Notes: generated by a model not told the origin, from the letters alone. 64,000 bases of DNA from Ferrimonas marina (GCF_900129905.1 NZ_FQXG01000010.1:99437-163436), one strand, 5' to 3'; counted from the stretch's first letter, positions 26,693 to 36,203 are shown. Numbers and translations are program-made.

Positions 26693-27034
26693 TTAACCCT
26701 TCTTCGCCATCATCGCCTTGAGATCGGCAAAGGGGTTGTGGGTGGCGGCGTCGCGCTTGAGATCCTCGCCGGCCTCCAGGGTGCTGCCATACTGGGCCGC
26801 CTGGGTGTACTTCTCATGCTCATTGTCATGACAGAACAGGCACAGCAGCTCCCAGTTGGAACCATCGCTGGGGTTGTTGGTGTGGTCATGATCGATGTGG
26901 TGCACCGTCAGCTCACGCAGGTTGGAGTATTGGAACTCCCGGGCACAGCGGCCGCACACCCAGGGAAACAGCTTCAACGCCTTGTCGCGGTAGCCCTGCT
27001 CCAGCGAGGCGTAATTCTTCGGGATGATGGCCAT
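26693..27034 (-). CDS. yajD: HNH nuclease family protein YajD
   Basis: The 113-residue protein matches YajD, a small HNH-fold protein. The zinc-binding and catalytic elements are CGRCAREF, the VHHIDHDHTNNP core holding the HNH histidines, and the C-terminal CLFCHDNEH pair of cysteines. HNH proteins are usually metal-dependent nucleases, but no substrate of YajD is established. The gene stands alone, ending at the bidirectional terminator. Confidence 0.92.
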   Translation of the reverse strand: MAIIPKNYASLEQGYRDKALKLFPWVCGRCAREFQYSNLRELTVHHIDHDHTNNPSDGSNWELLCLFCHDNEHEKYTQAAQYGSTLEAGEDLKRDAATHNPFADLKAMMAKKG

Positions 27035-27105
27035 AGCGGTTCTCCAATAAGGACATTGCCGCCACTATACCAAAGTCATCGGCCTTAGCGAGGCTGGCGG
27101 CACGG

Positions 27106-27663
27106 TTAGGCCAGGGCGGCACCGAACAGGTGGGGATGGGCCGCCAGCAGCGTCAGGTACAGCCCCAGTGCCAGCATTGCCAGCCACAGCTCGTGGCGGC
27201 TGCCCAATCGTCCCCGCCGCAGCCGGGCCCGCACCCCGCGCCGATCCTGGCGCCAGATGCTGATCAGGCTGTACAGGGCGAAGCTGCCGAACAGCAGAAA
27301 GGCGTTCTCCTCGCCGTTGGCCAGCAGGTGGGCGCTGGCCCAACAGAGGATACCCAGGGATTGAGGGTGGGCGGTGCGGGCGGTGATCTTGCCCCCCAGC
27401 ACCGACGCCAGGATCAGGTAGCAGGAGAGCAGCATCAGCAAGGGCGCGATATGGCGGGTCCACAAGGGTGGGTACCAGAGCAGCCCATCCGGCGCCTTGG
27501 GCATGGCCCAGATCATCAGGCCCAACCCCGCCACGCTGAGCAGGGAGAACAGCCCCTTGTAGGGCCCCTCACCGATGGCGGCTTTGAGCCGAACCATTGG
27601 CGGCGTTCCCACCAGCAGGTGGGGCACAAAAAACAGCAACAGTCCGAGGATCAGTGGCGTCAT
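27106..27663 (-). CDS. NnrU family membrane protein
   Basis: The 185-residue protein has about five hydrophobic segments (roughly residues 1-20, 38-58, 70-92, 110-135 and 155-180). NnrU-type features include FFVPHLLVG and RHPQ-like TAHPQSLGILCWASAHLLANGE. NnrU was described near nitric oxide reduction genes, but many relatives occur without them, and no denitrification genes lie here. The start was placed behind AAAGGAGTG, giving MTPLILGLLL. The precise role is unknown. Confidence 0.85.
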   Translation of the reverse strand: MTPLILGLLLFFVPHLLVGTPPMVRLKAAIGEGPYKGLFSLLSVAGLGLMIWAMPKAPDGLLWYPPLWTRHIAPLLMLLSCYLILASVLGGKITARTAHPQSLGILCWASAHLLANGEENAFLLFGSFALYSLISIWRQDRRGVRARLRRGRLGSRHELWLAMLALGLYLTLLAAHPHLFGAALA

Positions 27664-27753
27664 GGCGACACTCCTTTGCTTCCAGTGCTTTCCTGCAAAC
27701 ACCGCGCAGTGCCGCCCCCTGTGACTCAGCCTGCGTCGGCGCGAGACTTCCTG

Positions 27754-28110
27754 TTAGAACTTCTTCGGGGCAAAGCCGGTCATCTGCTCCAGACCCAGCT
27801 GACGGCCCAGCGCGGTCATCGGGTGCACCACCACCAGGCCACGGACCGACTTCTTCAGCTTGCCCAGATCAGCCTGTTCGGCCTTGGTCAGCACCCGCTT
27901 AAAAGGCAGCGAGGTGGTCTTCTTGCCTTCCTGGTCCAGGCGACGGTTCTGGGTGGTCTTGATGCTGTCGATGCGCTTGTTGAGGGCCTTCACCTCCTCG
28001 TTAAAGCGATCGATCATCGGTTGGTCACCGCGACCGTGGGCGGCGTCCAGTTTGCGCTTGGCGGCGCTGAGCTTGTTGCTCAGTTGGTGCAGTTCCTGTT
28101 TCAGGCTCAT
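27754..28110 (-). CDS. yibL: YibL family ribosome-associated protein
   Basis: The 118-residue basic protein begins with a helical hairpin (LHQLSNKLSAAKRKLDAAHGRGD) and continues with QNRRLDQEGKKTTSLPFKRVLTKAEQADLGKLKKSVRGLVVVHP, as in the YibL family. E. coli YibL has been found associated with ribosomal particles. The molecular role is not defined. It lies between nnrU and the M16 protease pair with separate spacing and is probably expressed alone. Confidence 0.9.
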   Translation of the reverse strand: MSLKQELHQLSNKLSAAKRKLDAAHGRGDQPMIDRFNEEVKALNKRIDSIKTTQNRRLDQEGKKTTSLPFKRVLTKAEQADLGKLKKSVRGLVVVHPMTALGRQLGLEQMTGFAPKKF

Positions 28111-28196
28111 GGGATTCCAACAAATATGGGGGAAACAATCCGACAGTATACCACCGACACTGAACCGGCCTCGTATCGAGCGTCACGCCCCAACAA

Positions 28197-28231
28197 ACAA
28201 AAGGGCCTGTTCACCGTAGTAAACAGGCCCA
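28197..28231 (-). terminator. Terminator of the M16 peptidase operon
   Basis: On the minus strand GGGCCTGTT pairs with AACAGGCCC and is followed by TTTTG, about 20 bp after the stop codon of the second M16 gene. Confidence 0.85.
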
Positions 28232-28251
28232 GCGTTAACAACGGCTCAGGT

Positions 28252-29721
28252 TTAGAACTGGAAACCGCTGTCGGTGATCTCCACCTGCTCCACCTGACCA
28301 TAGCGCTCAGCAATGGGGCGGATCGCCTCCGCTTTGCCCACCATCACAAACTGCAGGTTGTCCTTGGGGAAGTGACGCTCAATCAGCGCCTGGGCCTTAT
28401 CCAAGGTCAGGCCGTCCACTTCGGCCTGGAAGGCGTTGATCTGCTCCGGCCCCAGGCCATAGAGGTGCATCTGGGACAGCAGCCCCGCCAGTTGATCCGA
28501 GGTCTCAAAGCGAGGCGGGAACTGGCCCTTCACGTAGGCCTTGGCGGAATCCAGGGTGGCCTGGTCCAGCCCCTGGGTCCACAGCCGACGGTAGGTAGTG
28601 AGAGCCAAATCCACCGCCTCCTTGGTGGTCTCGGTGGCGGTGAAGGTGCTGATCACGAAGCTGCCGTGCTGCCCCAGGGTGCTGAAGCGGGAGCGCGCAC
28701 CGTAAGTCAGGCCGGCATTGACCCGCAGCTCATCGTTGAGCCAGGAGGTGAAGCGCCCACCCAGCACGGTGTTGACCACCTGCAAACCGACGTAGTCGGG
28801 ATCGGTGCGGGGGATCCCCGGGCCGCCGATCATAAAGGTGGTTTCGCGGGCATCAGACTTGTTCACCAGCAGTACCCGGGCCTGCTCCGGGGTCGATACC
28901 GGCTGGGTCAGATCCGGCGGGGTCGGGGTGTCGTTATCGCGCCAGCGACCAAAGCTGCGTTCCACCAGGGCCAGCATCTCGTCCCGGTCAAAGTCACCCA
29001 CCACCACCAGGGCGGTGTTACCGGGCTGATACCAGCTGCCATGGAACATCTTCAGATCGAAGGCGTCCAGCACCGAGACCGATTCCGCTTCCCCCATCGC
29101 CGCATTGGCGTAGGGGTGGCTGCCGTAGAACAGGCTATCGAAGTAGCTGCCCACCACGGCCCGCGGCTGCTCCTTTTGCTGGGCCAGCTGGGCGACGTAA
29201 CGATCCCGGGCCTTCTTCACCTCGCCACTGGGGAAGCGCGGCTGGGTCAGTACCTCCGCCATCAGCGGCAGCATGGTCTCCATATCCTTGGCCAGGAAGC
29301 GGCCATTGAGGGTGGTGCCCTCCTTGCCGCTGTAGGCCTGCAGATCCGCACCCAGGCTTTCAATCGCCTGCTCCAGCACCACCTTGTTGGTGGTGGTGGT
29401 GCCCAGCAGCAGGCCCTCGGCGGTCAGGGCCGCCATGCCCGGCTCGCTGTCGTTGACCGCCCCGGCCCGCACCACCGCCGAGGCGGTGATGATCGGCACC
29501 TGGTGGCGCGCCATCAGGTAGAGGGTCAGGCCGTTGCTGAGGGTCACCACCTCGTATTCCGGCAGGTTAAAGGCCGGGCCCTCGGCCTTGGGCTTGGGCG
29601 CAACAAAGGGGGCTGCTTCAGCGGCCGGGGCATTGGTGGCGACGCTCTCACCGGAGGGCGCCTGGGTGGCGGCACAGGCGGTCAGTGCCAGGGTGGTTAA
29701 ACCAATCCATACGCGCTTCAT
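28252..29721 (-). CDS. M16 family peptidase homologue lacking the zinc motif, lipoprotein
   Basis: The 489-residue product has a lipobox (LALTACAA, Cys16) and a proline/alanine linker, then two M16 domains. The position expected to hold HxxEH reads AALTAEGLLLG, so it lacks the zinc ligands. This is the usual non-catalytic partner of two-subunit M16 proteases. Typical M16B elements remain (GGRFTSWLNDELRVNAGLTYGARS). The ATG overlaps the stop codon of the catalytic partner by 4 bp, so equimolar production is likely. It probably forms a periplasmic heterodimer anchored by its lipid. Confidence 0.9.
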   Translation of the reverse strand: MKRVWIGLTTLALTACAATQAPSGESVATNAPAAEAAPFVAPKPKAEGPAFNLPEYEVVTLSNGLTLYLMARHQVPIITASAVVRAGAVNDSEPGMAALTAEGLLLGTTTTNKVVLEQAIESLGADLQAYSGKEGTTLNGRFLAKDMETMLPLMAEVLTQPRFPSGEVKKARDRYVAQLAQQKEQPRAVVGSYFDSLFYGSHPYANAAMGEAESVSVLDAFDLKMFHGSWYQPGNTALVVVGDFDRDEMLALVERSFGRWRDNDTPTPPDLTQPVSTPEQARVLLVNKSDARETTFMIGGPGIPRTDPDYVGLQVVNTVLGGRFTSWLNDELRVNAGLTYGARSRFSTLGQHGSFVISTFTATETTKEAVDLALTTYRRLWTQGLDQATLDSAKAYVKGQFPPRFETSDQLAGLLSQMHLYGLGPEQINAFQAEVDGLTLDKAQALIERHFPKDNLQFVMVGKAEAIRPIAERYGQVEQVEITDSGFQF

Positions 29722-31040
29722 TGGTCACTGTCCTCTTGTGCGGCCAGCACACCCACGGTGCGCTGGGATTTGATCAGGTAGGTTTGGGCGACGCGCTGGA
29801 TATCCGCGGCGGTCACCGCCTGGTAGGCCTCCGGAGTCGCGTACAGCTTGCGGTAATCGCCAAAGAACAGCTCGTAGGTGCCCAGGGTGTTGGCCTGGCC
29901 ATTGATGGTCTCCATGCTCTCGTAGAAGGCCATCAGCTTGCGGTTCTTCACCTTGGCCAGCTCCATCTCGCTCACCGGCTCGGTGGCCAGACGATTCACC
30001 TCGTTGATCATCGCCTGCTCCAGGGCCGTGGCATCGGCGCTGGGGTTGGTCACCGCGTAGAGGTAAAACAGGTTGGGATCGAAGCTCATCGGCATGTAGC
30101 CATCCACCGACAGGGCCAGCGGCTGCTCATCCACCAGCGCCCGGTTGAGGCGGGCGGAGTTGCCATCCACCAGGATGGAAAGGGCCATCTCCAGGGCGAA
30201 GTAATCCTCATGACGGGTGGCCGGTACCTTGTAGGCCAACATCAGGTTGGGGGTGGACGCCGACGGCTTCTGCACATAGACCCGGCGCTCGCCGCTCTGC
30301 TTGGGCTCCACCGTGCGAATGGCCGGCGGTGGGGTCTGCGCCGGGATCGGGCCGAAGTACTGCTCGGCCAGGCGCTTCACCTCGGCGGTGTCCACCGCGC
30401 CGACGATCACCACCACCGCGTTGTTGGGGGCGTAATAGATGCGGTGGAACTCGGTCAGGTCTTCCAGGGTCCAGGCGTGGATGTCGGACTCATGGCCGAT
30501 CACCGGCCAGCTGTAGGGGTGAGCTCGGAAAGCAGTGGCCTTGACCTCCTCCTGCAGCATCCGCCAGTTGGAGTTTTCCAATCCGGTCAGTCGCTCGGAC
30601 ACCACCACACCGCGCTCGCTCTCTACCACCTCTGGGTCGATATCCAGGTGACCGATGCGATCGGCCTCAAGGCTGAAGATCACCTCCAGCGCGTTGGCGG
30701 GGAACCAGTCGGTGTAAACCGTCAGATTCTCGGTGGTGTAGGCGTTGTTGGCGCCCCCGGCGGCTTCCATGGTGCGGTCAAACATCTTGGGACCGTAGTT
30801 CCTGGAGCCGTTGAACATCATGTGTTCGAAGAAGTGGGCCAGGCCGGTGGTGCCCGGCGCCTCGTCACGGGAGCCGACCTTCCAGAACAGGTACATGTTG
30901 GCATTCGGGATGGTGTCGTTCTCCACCACCATCACGGTCATGCCGTTGTCGAGCGTAAAGGTCTGGGTGGTGTCTTCGACGGCACCGAGGGGCAGTGCCA
31001 GCAAAGCCACCACGCCCACCAGGGCAGAGCGGATCCCCAT
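29718..31040 (-). CDS. M16 family zinc peptidase (catalytic subunit)
   Basis: The 440-residue exported protein has a signal peptide (about residues 1-20) and the inverted zinc motif HFFEH (His69, Glu72, His73), with the downstream glutamate region EADRIGHLDID. The second half has the R/Y-type M16 domain. It probably degrades peptides in the periplasm together with the lipoprotein partner encoded immediately downstream. No substrate can be assigned. Bacterial insulinase-like pairs of this kind are common in Shewanella-type genomes. Confidence 0.93.
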   Translation of the reverse strand: MGIRSALVGVVALLALPLGAVEDTTQTFTLDNGMTVMVVENDTIPNANMYLFWKVGSRDEAPGTTGLAHFFEHMMFNGSRNYGPKMFDRTMEAAGGANNAYTTENLTVYTDWFPANALEVIFSLEADRIGHLDIDPEVVESERGVVVSERLTGLENSNWRMLQEEVKATAFRAHPYSWPVIGHESDIHAWTLEDLTEFHRIYYAPNNAVVVIVGAVDTAEVKRLAEQYFGPIPAQTPPPAIRTVEPKQSGERRVYVQKPSASTPNLMLAYKVPATRHEDYFALEMALSILVDGNSARLNRALVDEQPLALSVDGYMPMSFDPNLFYLYAVTNPSADATALEQAMINEVNRLATEPVSEMELAKVKNRKLMAFYESMETINGQANTLGTYELFFGDYRKLYATPEAYQAVTAADIQRVAQTYLIKSQRTVGVLAAQEDSDQ

Positions 31041-31130
31041 AATCGTCTCCTACGAAATATTCTACTTGTGGGTACAGCAGCGGTACCGGGTCTCTTTAGT
31101 CTGACCCAACTACCGGAAAAACGTTCTATC

Positions 31131-31646
31131 TCAGTCTTTAAGCCAATCTTTCTGGCTCAGTTCCCAGCACTGCCAGCGACCATGCTGATCCTCAAACTCA
31201 CCTATCTGAGAAAAGCCCAGCCGGGCCAGCAGGCGCAGCGAGGCCTGGTTCTCACAGCGGGCGCGGCCCACCACCTTATCCAGCCGGTAATGCGCAAAGG
31301 CCAGCTGCAGCGACAGCCTGGCGGCTTCCCCCGCCAGCCCCTGGCCCCACAGCGCCCGGGGCAAGCGGAACCCTAAGTCGACCTCGCCCTCACAGTGTCT
31401 TAATCCACAGAAGCCGGCATAGCGGCCGTCGCTGAGGTAGAGGGTCCAGCGGCCAAAGTCGTGGCGGCGGTAGTGGTCATAATCGCGCAGAAACGCCTGG
31501 CACTGGGCGAGGCTGGCAAAGGGCGGATCGCCGGTGAAGCGCATCACCTCGGGATCGGCGTTCATCGCCAGAAAGCCCTCTGCGTCGGCCGGGTCGAATC
31601 GGTGCAGACTCAACCTTGGCCCCTGGGCCACCCGCAAGCCGGCCAT
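31131..31646 (-). CDS. GNAT N-acetyltransferase, RimJ/RimL-like
   Basis: The 171-residue protein shows the GNAT fold of the RimJ/RimL type: an N-terminal RLSLHRFDPADAEGFLAMNADPEVMRFTGD, the acetyl-CoA loop region LPRALWGQGLAGEAARL, and ENQASLRLLARLGFSQIGEF near the end. Such enzymes acetylate protein N-termini, antibiotics or small molecules, and the substrate cannot be told. Its ATG overlaps the stop codon of the upstream Sel1-repeat gene (TGATG), placing it third in a three-gene operon. Confidence 0.88.
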   Translation of the reverse strand: MAGLRVAQGPRLSLHRFDPADAEGFLAMNADPEVMRFTGDPPFASLAQCQAFLRDYDHYRRHDFGRWTLYLSDGRYAGFCGLRHCEGEVDLGFRLPRALWGQGLAGEAARLSLQLAFAHYRLDKVVGRARCENQASLRLLARLGFSQIGEFEDQHGRWQCWELSQKDWLKD

Positions 31647-33088
31647 CAGTGCCGATCTCCCAGTGGATAGCCCACCGGGTCAAACAGCGCCCGGCCCTGG
31701 GCCAAGGCCTCGGCGGCGCCCTCATCCTCCGGCTCGGCCCGATCTAGCTGGCGTACCAGCTCCGGCGCCAGCTGCCAGATCGCCTCCGCCAGCTCGCTGC
31801 CCTTGGGGGCATAGCGGTAGGCGCCATGCAGCAGCTGTGCTGCTTCCGCCAGGTCCCGGTCCGGTACCTCACCGTCGAAGTGGGCCAGGGCCAGCTCGAA
31901 CATCGCCCGGGGCAGGCGGCCGAAACGGATCGCCTCGCGGTAGAGCGACGCGGCGGCCGCCGGGTTGGCCTCCACCCCATCACCATCAAGGGTGCGCTGA
32001 GCCAGATCCGCCAGCGCCTCCGGGTAGTGCTGCTCCGCCGCCTGGCGCAGCCATTGCAGCGCCGATTCCGGCTCGGCGTTACCGCCCTCGCCGGCAAACA
32101 GCATCACCGCCAGTTGGTACTGGGCATGGGGATAGCCCGCCTGAGCCCCCTGCTCGGCGTAGTGCCGGGCCCGTTGCCAGTCCGGTTGCCCCAGGCTGCC
32201 TTGGTAGTAGAGCACCGCCAGGTTGGCCATCGCTTCGGGCTGATCCTGCTCCACCGCCGCCAGCAGGTAGCGCTCCGCCAGGGCCGGATCCAGGGCGTGG
32301 CCATGGCTGCCGGTCTGGGCAAAGTAGCCCAGCAGCGCCAGGGCATCGGCATTGCCGGCCTCGGCGGCGGCCTGGATCAGGGCCAGACTGCCCTCCCCTT
32401 CGCCGTAGCCATGCAGCAGTGCCACCCCATGCTCAAACCGGGCGCCGGCGTGGCGATCGGCGGCGCGAGCGAACCAGTGGGCGGCCTGGCGCAGATCGTC
32501 CTGGGACGGCTCCAGATCCACCGAGGTGCTGTTGTTGGCCAGGGCAAAGGAGTGTTCGCGCTGACGCTTCATCAGACCACGGGACTTGAGCGACAAGCCC
32601 ACCAGGTATTGCGCCTCGGCGTCGTCCTGCATCACTGCGCGGTAGCACAGCTCGCGGCCTGCCTCGGCGTCCACCGGCTCAAACTGCCAGTGGGGGGCGG
32701 GCTGGCCGGTCAGCAGCGGGAACAGCTCTGCTGCCAGCCGGGCGGTGTCCTTGACGCTCTTGGCCGCCAACTGGACCAGCTGCTCAGGCGACAGCCGGTA
32801 TTTCTCCGGGTGGGCGCCCTTGTTGCCGTCGTTGCGCAGCTTGTGCAGCTTGCGGGCCAGTCGCATGTCGATCTGCTTGCCCTTGGCCAGCTGCTCGATC
32901 CGGTCATACAAATTCTTGCTGCGAAACTCCACCTCGGCCCGGCGCCCCAGCTCGGTGGTGATCTTGTGCGCCACCGAACGCAGGTGCACCAGCGCATAGG
33001 TGGGCACATCCAGGCAGTAGTTGCGGGCCAGCTGGTAATCGTCCACTAGTTGACGATCCAGCTGTCGGATCAATTCCAGGTCGTTCAT
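31646..33088 (-). CDS. DUF4145-like plus Sel1-repeat protein
   Basis: The 480-residue protein has an N-terminal helical domain (about residues 1-125) resembling DUF4145, including LRNDGNKGAHPEKY, a motif seen in HEPN-like DUF4145 proteins. A series of Sel1/TPR-like repeats follows (about 150-450), for example AEQGAQAGYPHAQYQLAVML and LRQAAEQHYPEALADLA. It has no signal peptide and is probably a cytoplasmic protein-binding scaffold. It overlaps the MFS gene by 4 bp and the GNAT gene by 1 bp. The function is unknown. Confidence 0.8.
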   Translation of the reverse strand: MNDLELIRQLDRQLVDDYQLARNYCLDVPTYALVHLRSVAHKITTELGRRAEVEFRSKNLYDRIEQLAKGKQIDMRLARKLHKLRNDGNKGAHPEKYRLSPEQLVQLAAKSVKDTARLAAELFPLLTGQPAPHWQFEPVDAEAGRELCYRAVMQDDAEAQYLVGLSLKSRGLMKRQREHSFALANNSTSVDLEPSQDDLRQAAHWFARAADRHAGARFEHGVALLHGYGEGEGSLALIQAAAEAGNADALALLGYFAQTGSHGHALDPALAERYLLAAVEQDQPEAMANLAVLYYQGSLGQPDWQRARHYAEQGAQAGYPHAQYQLAVMLFAGEGGNAEPESALQWLRQAAEQHYPEALADLAQRTLDGDGVEANPAAAASLYREAIRFGRLPRAMFELALAHFDGEVPDRDLAEAAQLLHGAYRYAPKGSELAEAIWQLAPELVRQLDRAEPEDEGAAEALAQGRALFDPVGYPLGDRH

Positions 33089-34437
33089 GGTGCACTCGCA
33101 GGGGCAGTGGTTGGCTTCAGTGTGTCATTGTCATCCCGGCGGGCCAAGCGCCGGGCCAGGATCCCCTGTCGGTGACGCCCCAGGGGGTAGCGCCAGGCCA
33201 GGGCCATCATCGGCAGCAGCAGCAAACAGGGCCAGGCGACAAAGCCGAGCTTCAGCCCCCATACCGCTTTGCCACTAACCGCCGCCTTGCCGCTGAAACC
33301 CAGTGCCGCGGGGATGGCCAGGGCGATGGCGCCGCCCACGCCCTGGCACAACTTGGTCACCAGGGCCTGGAAGGCAAACAGGATGGCGGCGCGGTCCTCG
33401 CCGGTACGCCAGCGGTCGTAATCCACCAGATCCGCCAGCAGGGAGGGCAACACCAGGGAGGAGAGCCCAAGGAACAGGCCAAACAGGGCCATCAGCACGA
33501 TCATCGGTGCCAGCGAGGCGGGGCCCGGCTGCAGGGTCGAGATCGCCAGCAGGCAGCTGATGATGCCGATACCGGACAGGGTCCAGGCCCGGTGCTTCTC
33601 CACCCGACGCAGCACCCACAGCCACAGTGGCAGGCCCAGCGCCATCGCCAGGGTCATCGGCATGGCGATCTTGGCGATGGCATCGCCATGACCCAGGTAG
33701 AAATTGGCATAGATGACAAACAGCGAGGCGACCGCACCGGTGGCCAGGCCAAACAGCACCTGGGTCAGCAAGAAGTAGCGCAACAGCGGCAGCTGCAACA
33801 GCACACGGTAAAGGTCTTTCACACCGGGGCGGCGCACCGTATGGGTTCGCGGCTCCGCCACGCCCCACCAGAGCAAGAGAAGAAACAGCGGCAGCGCCAG
33901 GCCAATCACCCAGGCGAGGATACGAAACGCCTCGGGGGTAAAGCCATGATGGCCCAGCACCAGCATGGGGGTGGCCATAAACAGCAGACCACCGACAAAG
34001 CCCAGCAGCTGACGCCACAGTACCACCCGGCTGCGCTCATGGTAATCGGAGCTCAGCTCCGCCCCCATGGCACTATGGGGGATCTCCACCAGGGTCCAGC
34101 CCAGGGTGACCAGTAGGTACCAGCCGAGAAGGTGGCCCATGCCCGCCTCTGTGCCGGGCTGATAGAGCGGCCACAGGCCCAGCAGGATCACCCCCACCCC
34201 CAGCAGCATCCAGGGCTTGCGCCGACCGGAGCGATCCGACAGCCAGCCGATCAGCGGATCGGTGATGCCGTCGAACACTCGGGCCACCAGGGTGGCGGTT
34301 GCCAGCCCTGCCGCCGTCACCGCGGTGTACTCCAGGTAGAAGGCTGGCAGCATCGCCGCGGTGGGCGACATCAGCATCGACAGCGGCAGGTTGAGCAGGG
34401 CAAACCAGAGCAGCTGCCGACGGGGCAAGCGGGTCAT
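33085..34437 (-). CDS. MFS transporter of the glycoside-pentoside-hexuronide (GPH) type
   Basis: The 450-residue protein has about 12 hydrophobic segments and the GPH-type loop DGITDPLIGWLSDRSGRRKPW between helices 2 and 3. It also has PHSAMGAELSSDYHERSR, a stretch typical of MFS_2/MelB relatives. It would import a sugar or sugar-like solute with a cation, and the actual substrate is unknown. It is the first gene of the MFS/Sel1-repeat/GNAT operon, with a 4-bp overlap to the next gene, and lies 6 bp downstream of ferritin. Confidence 0.88.
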   Translation of the reverse strand: MTRLPRRQLLWFALLNLPLSMLMSPTAAMLPAFYLEYTAVTAAGLATATLVARVFDGITDPLIGWLSDRSGRRKPWMLLGVGVILLGLWPLYQPGTEAGMGHLLGWYLLVTLGWTLVEIPHSAMGAELSSDYHERSRVVLWRQLLGFVGGLLFMATPMLVLGHHGFTPEAFRILAWVIGLALPLFLLLLWWGVAEPRTHTVRRPGVKDLYRVLLQLPLLRYFLLTQVLFGLATGAVASLFVIYANFYLGHGDAIAKIAMPMTLAMALGLPLWLWVLRRVEKHRAWTLSGIGIISCLLAISTLQPGPASLAPMIVLMALFGLFLGLSSLVLPSLLADLVDYDRWRTGEDRAAILFAFQALVTKLCQGVGGAIALAIPAALGFSGKAAVSGKAVWGLKLGFVAWPCLLLLPMMALAWRYPLGRHRQGILARRLARRDDNDTLKPTTAPASAP

Positions 34438-34443
34438 CCCGGT

Positions 34444-34974
34444 TTAGGCCCCTTGCTGCGGCTGCATGATGCTGGCGCTTTCCTCATTGGCCATGTTGGC
34501 CAGCTCCTTGTCGATCAGGTACAGGCCCTGACCATCACCGCCTACAAGCTCGATCTTATCGATGATCGACTTGAACAGCTTCTCCTCCTCGTGCTGCTCG
34601 GCCACGTACCACTGCAGGAAGTTAAAGGTGGAGTAGTCCTGGTTGCTAAAGGCAGTATGGGCCAGCTCGTTGATCTTACGGGTCACCAACTGCTCATGCT
34701 GGTAGGTCTGCTCGAACAGACCGGCGAGGGAGTCGAACTGGTGCGGCGGCGCCTGGATCGCGCCCAGCAGGGGGATGCCACCGGCTTCAGTTACGTAGGT
34801 AAACAGCCGACGCATGTGCTCCATCTCCTCGTCAGCGTGTGCCTTGAGGAAGCCCGCCGCCCCCTCGAATCCCTTGTCATCGCACCAGGCGCTCATCTGC
34901 AGATAGAGGTTAGAGGAGAAAAACTCCAGGTTAATCTGCTCGTTGAGCTTATCGATCATGGCTTGGGACAGCAT
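34444..34974 (-). CDS. ftnA: Non-heme ferritin
   Basis: FtnA stores iron as a 24-mer shell. The 176-residue protein has the ferritin four-helix bundle, with ferroxidase residues visible in [21 protein letters not shown] (Glu17) and [13 protein letters not shown], plus [16 protein letters not shown]. The ribosome-binding site AAGGAG lies just upstream of the ATG. It stands between a GNAT gene and the MFS operon, whose first gene starts 6 bp after it. Co-transcription with the MFS gene is possible. Confidence 0.95.
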   Translation of the reverse strand: MLSQAMIDKLNEQINLEFFSSNLYLQMSAWCDDKGFEGAAGFLKAHADEEMEHMRRLFTYVTEAGGIPLLGAIQAPPHQFDSLAGLFEQTYQHEQLVTRKINELAHTAFSNQDYSTFNFLQWYVAEQHEEEKLFKSIIDKIELVGGDGQGLYLIDKELANMANEESASIMQPQQGA

Positions 34975-35041
34975 GGGTAACTCCTTGTTCGTCTTTGCTT
35001 TATCAATCCATTGGCCATTGTGACAAGGGAGACGGAGGGAT

Positions 35042-35482
35042 TCAAAGCCTGACGTGAGCCGGCTGCCAACACATCAGCGTCAGCGGCTGGCGCTGGGCGT
35101 AAGCACGGTAGGGACCCTCGATGGCCGCGGGCGCCGCCGACACCGGCTCAAATCCCCGCTGCTGGTACCAGGGGGCCAGCGCTGCCAGGGCAAAGCACCA
35201 CAAGGGTTCGGCCCGCTGCGCCAGGGCAAACCTGAGCAGTTCGGTGGCGATGCCCTGCCGGCGCAGCTCGGGCGATACTAACATCGCCCGCAACAGCCAG
35301 TGGCCGTCCCTAGGGCTGATGCGCAAGGCGGCGATGATCTGCCCATCTAACCGGGCCACCGCAACCTGCTCGTCACCCCGTACCTTCTCCTTGCTGCCCT
35401 GGCTGCGGTAAAAGGCGGAGGCAAGCGGGGCCTGGGGCGCCTTCAGCCACTCACACTCAACGGGCGGCCTGGACATAGACAT
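35042..35482 (-). CDS. GNAT family acetyltransferase
   Basis: The 146-residue protein shows the GNAT core: [39 protein letters not shown] contains the acetyl-CoA pyrophosphate loop (RRQGIAT). [19 protein letters not shown] is a typical end. The substrate is unknown. Its start overlaps the end of rsmJ by about 26 bp in another frame, so the two genes are translationally close. A second ATG two codons further in is equally possible. Confidence 0.85.
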   Translation of the reverse strand: MSMSRPPVECEWLKAPQAPLASAFYRSQGSKEKVRGDEQVAVARLDGQIIAALRISPRDGHWLLRAMLVSPELRRQGIATELLRFALAQRAEPLWCFALAALAPWYQQRGFEPVSAAPAAIEGPYRAYAQRQPLTLMCWQPAHVRL

Positions 35483-36203
35483 CGAAGCGATTCTTCTTGG
35501 TGGCGATCACCATGGTGGGGGCCTGCCCCGCCAGGTCTTCGGCGTAATCCGGTCGCTTCACCACTACCCGCTTGCTGGCCAGCGCCAACGCCGGGGCCAA
35601 CAGGCCATCGGCATCGGGATCCGCCCCCACCAGGTCCTGGAACAGCCGCATCTCCTTTTTCACCTGGGCCGATTTGGCCCGGTGCGGGTACATGGGGTCG
35701 AGGTACACCACCTCCGGCTGCAGGGTCAGCTGGCTTAATGCCTCCAGGCTGTTGCCCGGCAACAGGGTGATGCGCTCTCGCACCCAGGGGCCGATCTCCG
35801 CATCGGCCGCAGCCCGCCGCAATCCATCCTCCAGCAGGGCCGCCACCACCGGGTGGCGCTCCAGCATGGTGACCTGGCAGCCGAGGCTGGCCAGGACAAA
35901 GGCGTCCCGGCCCAGGCCCGCAGTGGCGTCGAGCACCGTGGGGGTGGCACCGCTTTTCAGCCCCACCGCCTTGGCGATGGACTGGCCGCGGCCGCCCCCA
36001 AACTTGCGCCGATGGCCGGAGGCGCCGCCAACCCAATCCACCTCCACCGCGCCCATCTTGGGCTGCTGGCGATCCTGCACCCCCAGGCGGTCCTGGTCGA
36101 AGCTCAGCTGAAAACGCGCCGACGCGTCGTGCTGCAATCCCCAGCGCTGGGCGATGGGTTGCAGGGCTTCAAGGTGGTCAGGATCAAGGTAGATGGGGGT
36201 CAT
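35457..36203 (-). CDS. rsmJ: 16S rRNA (guanine(1516)-N(2))-methyltransferase RsmJ
   Basis: RsmJ methylates G1516 in helix 45 of 16S rRNA. The 248-residue protein has the family-specific [15 protein letters not shown] stretch (about residues 69-83). The SAM motif is [20 protein letters not shown] catalytic-type [12 protein letters not shown] loop follows, and the length matches E. coli RsmJ (YhiQ). The neighbourhood with prlC and gor is conserved in enterics, although here other genes are inserted. Confidence 0.95.
   Translation of the reverse strand: MTPIYLDPDHLEALQPIAQRWGLQHDASARFQLSFDQDRLGVQDRQQPKMGAVEVDWVGGASGHRRKFGGGRGQSIAKAVGLKSGATPTVLDATAGLGRDAFVLASLGCQVTMLERHPVVAALLEDGLRRAAADAEIGPWVRERITLLPGNSLEALSQLTLQPEVVYLDPMYPHRAKSAQVKKEMRLFQDLVGADPDADGLLAPALALASKRVVVKRPDYAEDLAGQAPTMVIATKKNRFDVYVQAAR

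Noticed and set aside
27130..29700. 856-codon open frame on the plus strand across nnrU, yibL and the M16 homologue
   Set aside because: It spans three recognisable minus-strand genes and their intergenic terminator, and the translation is Q/G/H-rich low complexity.
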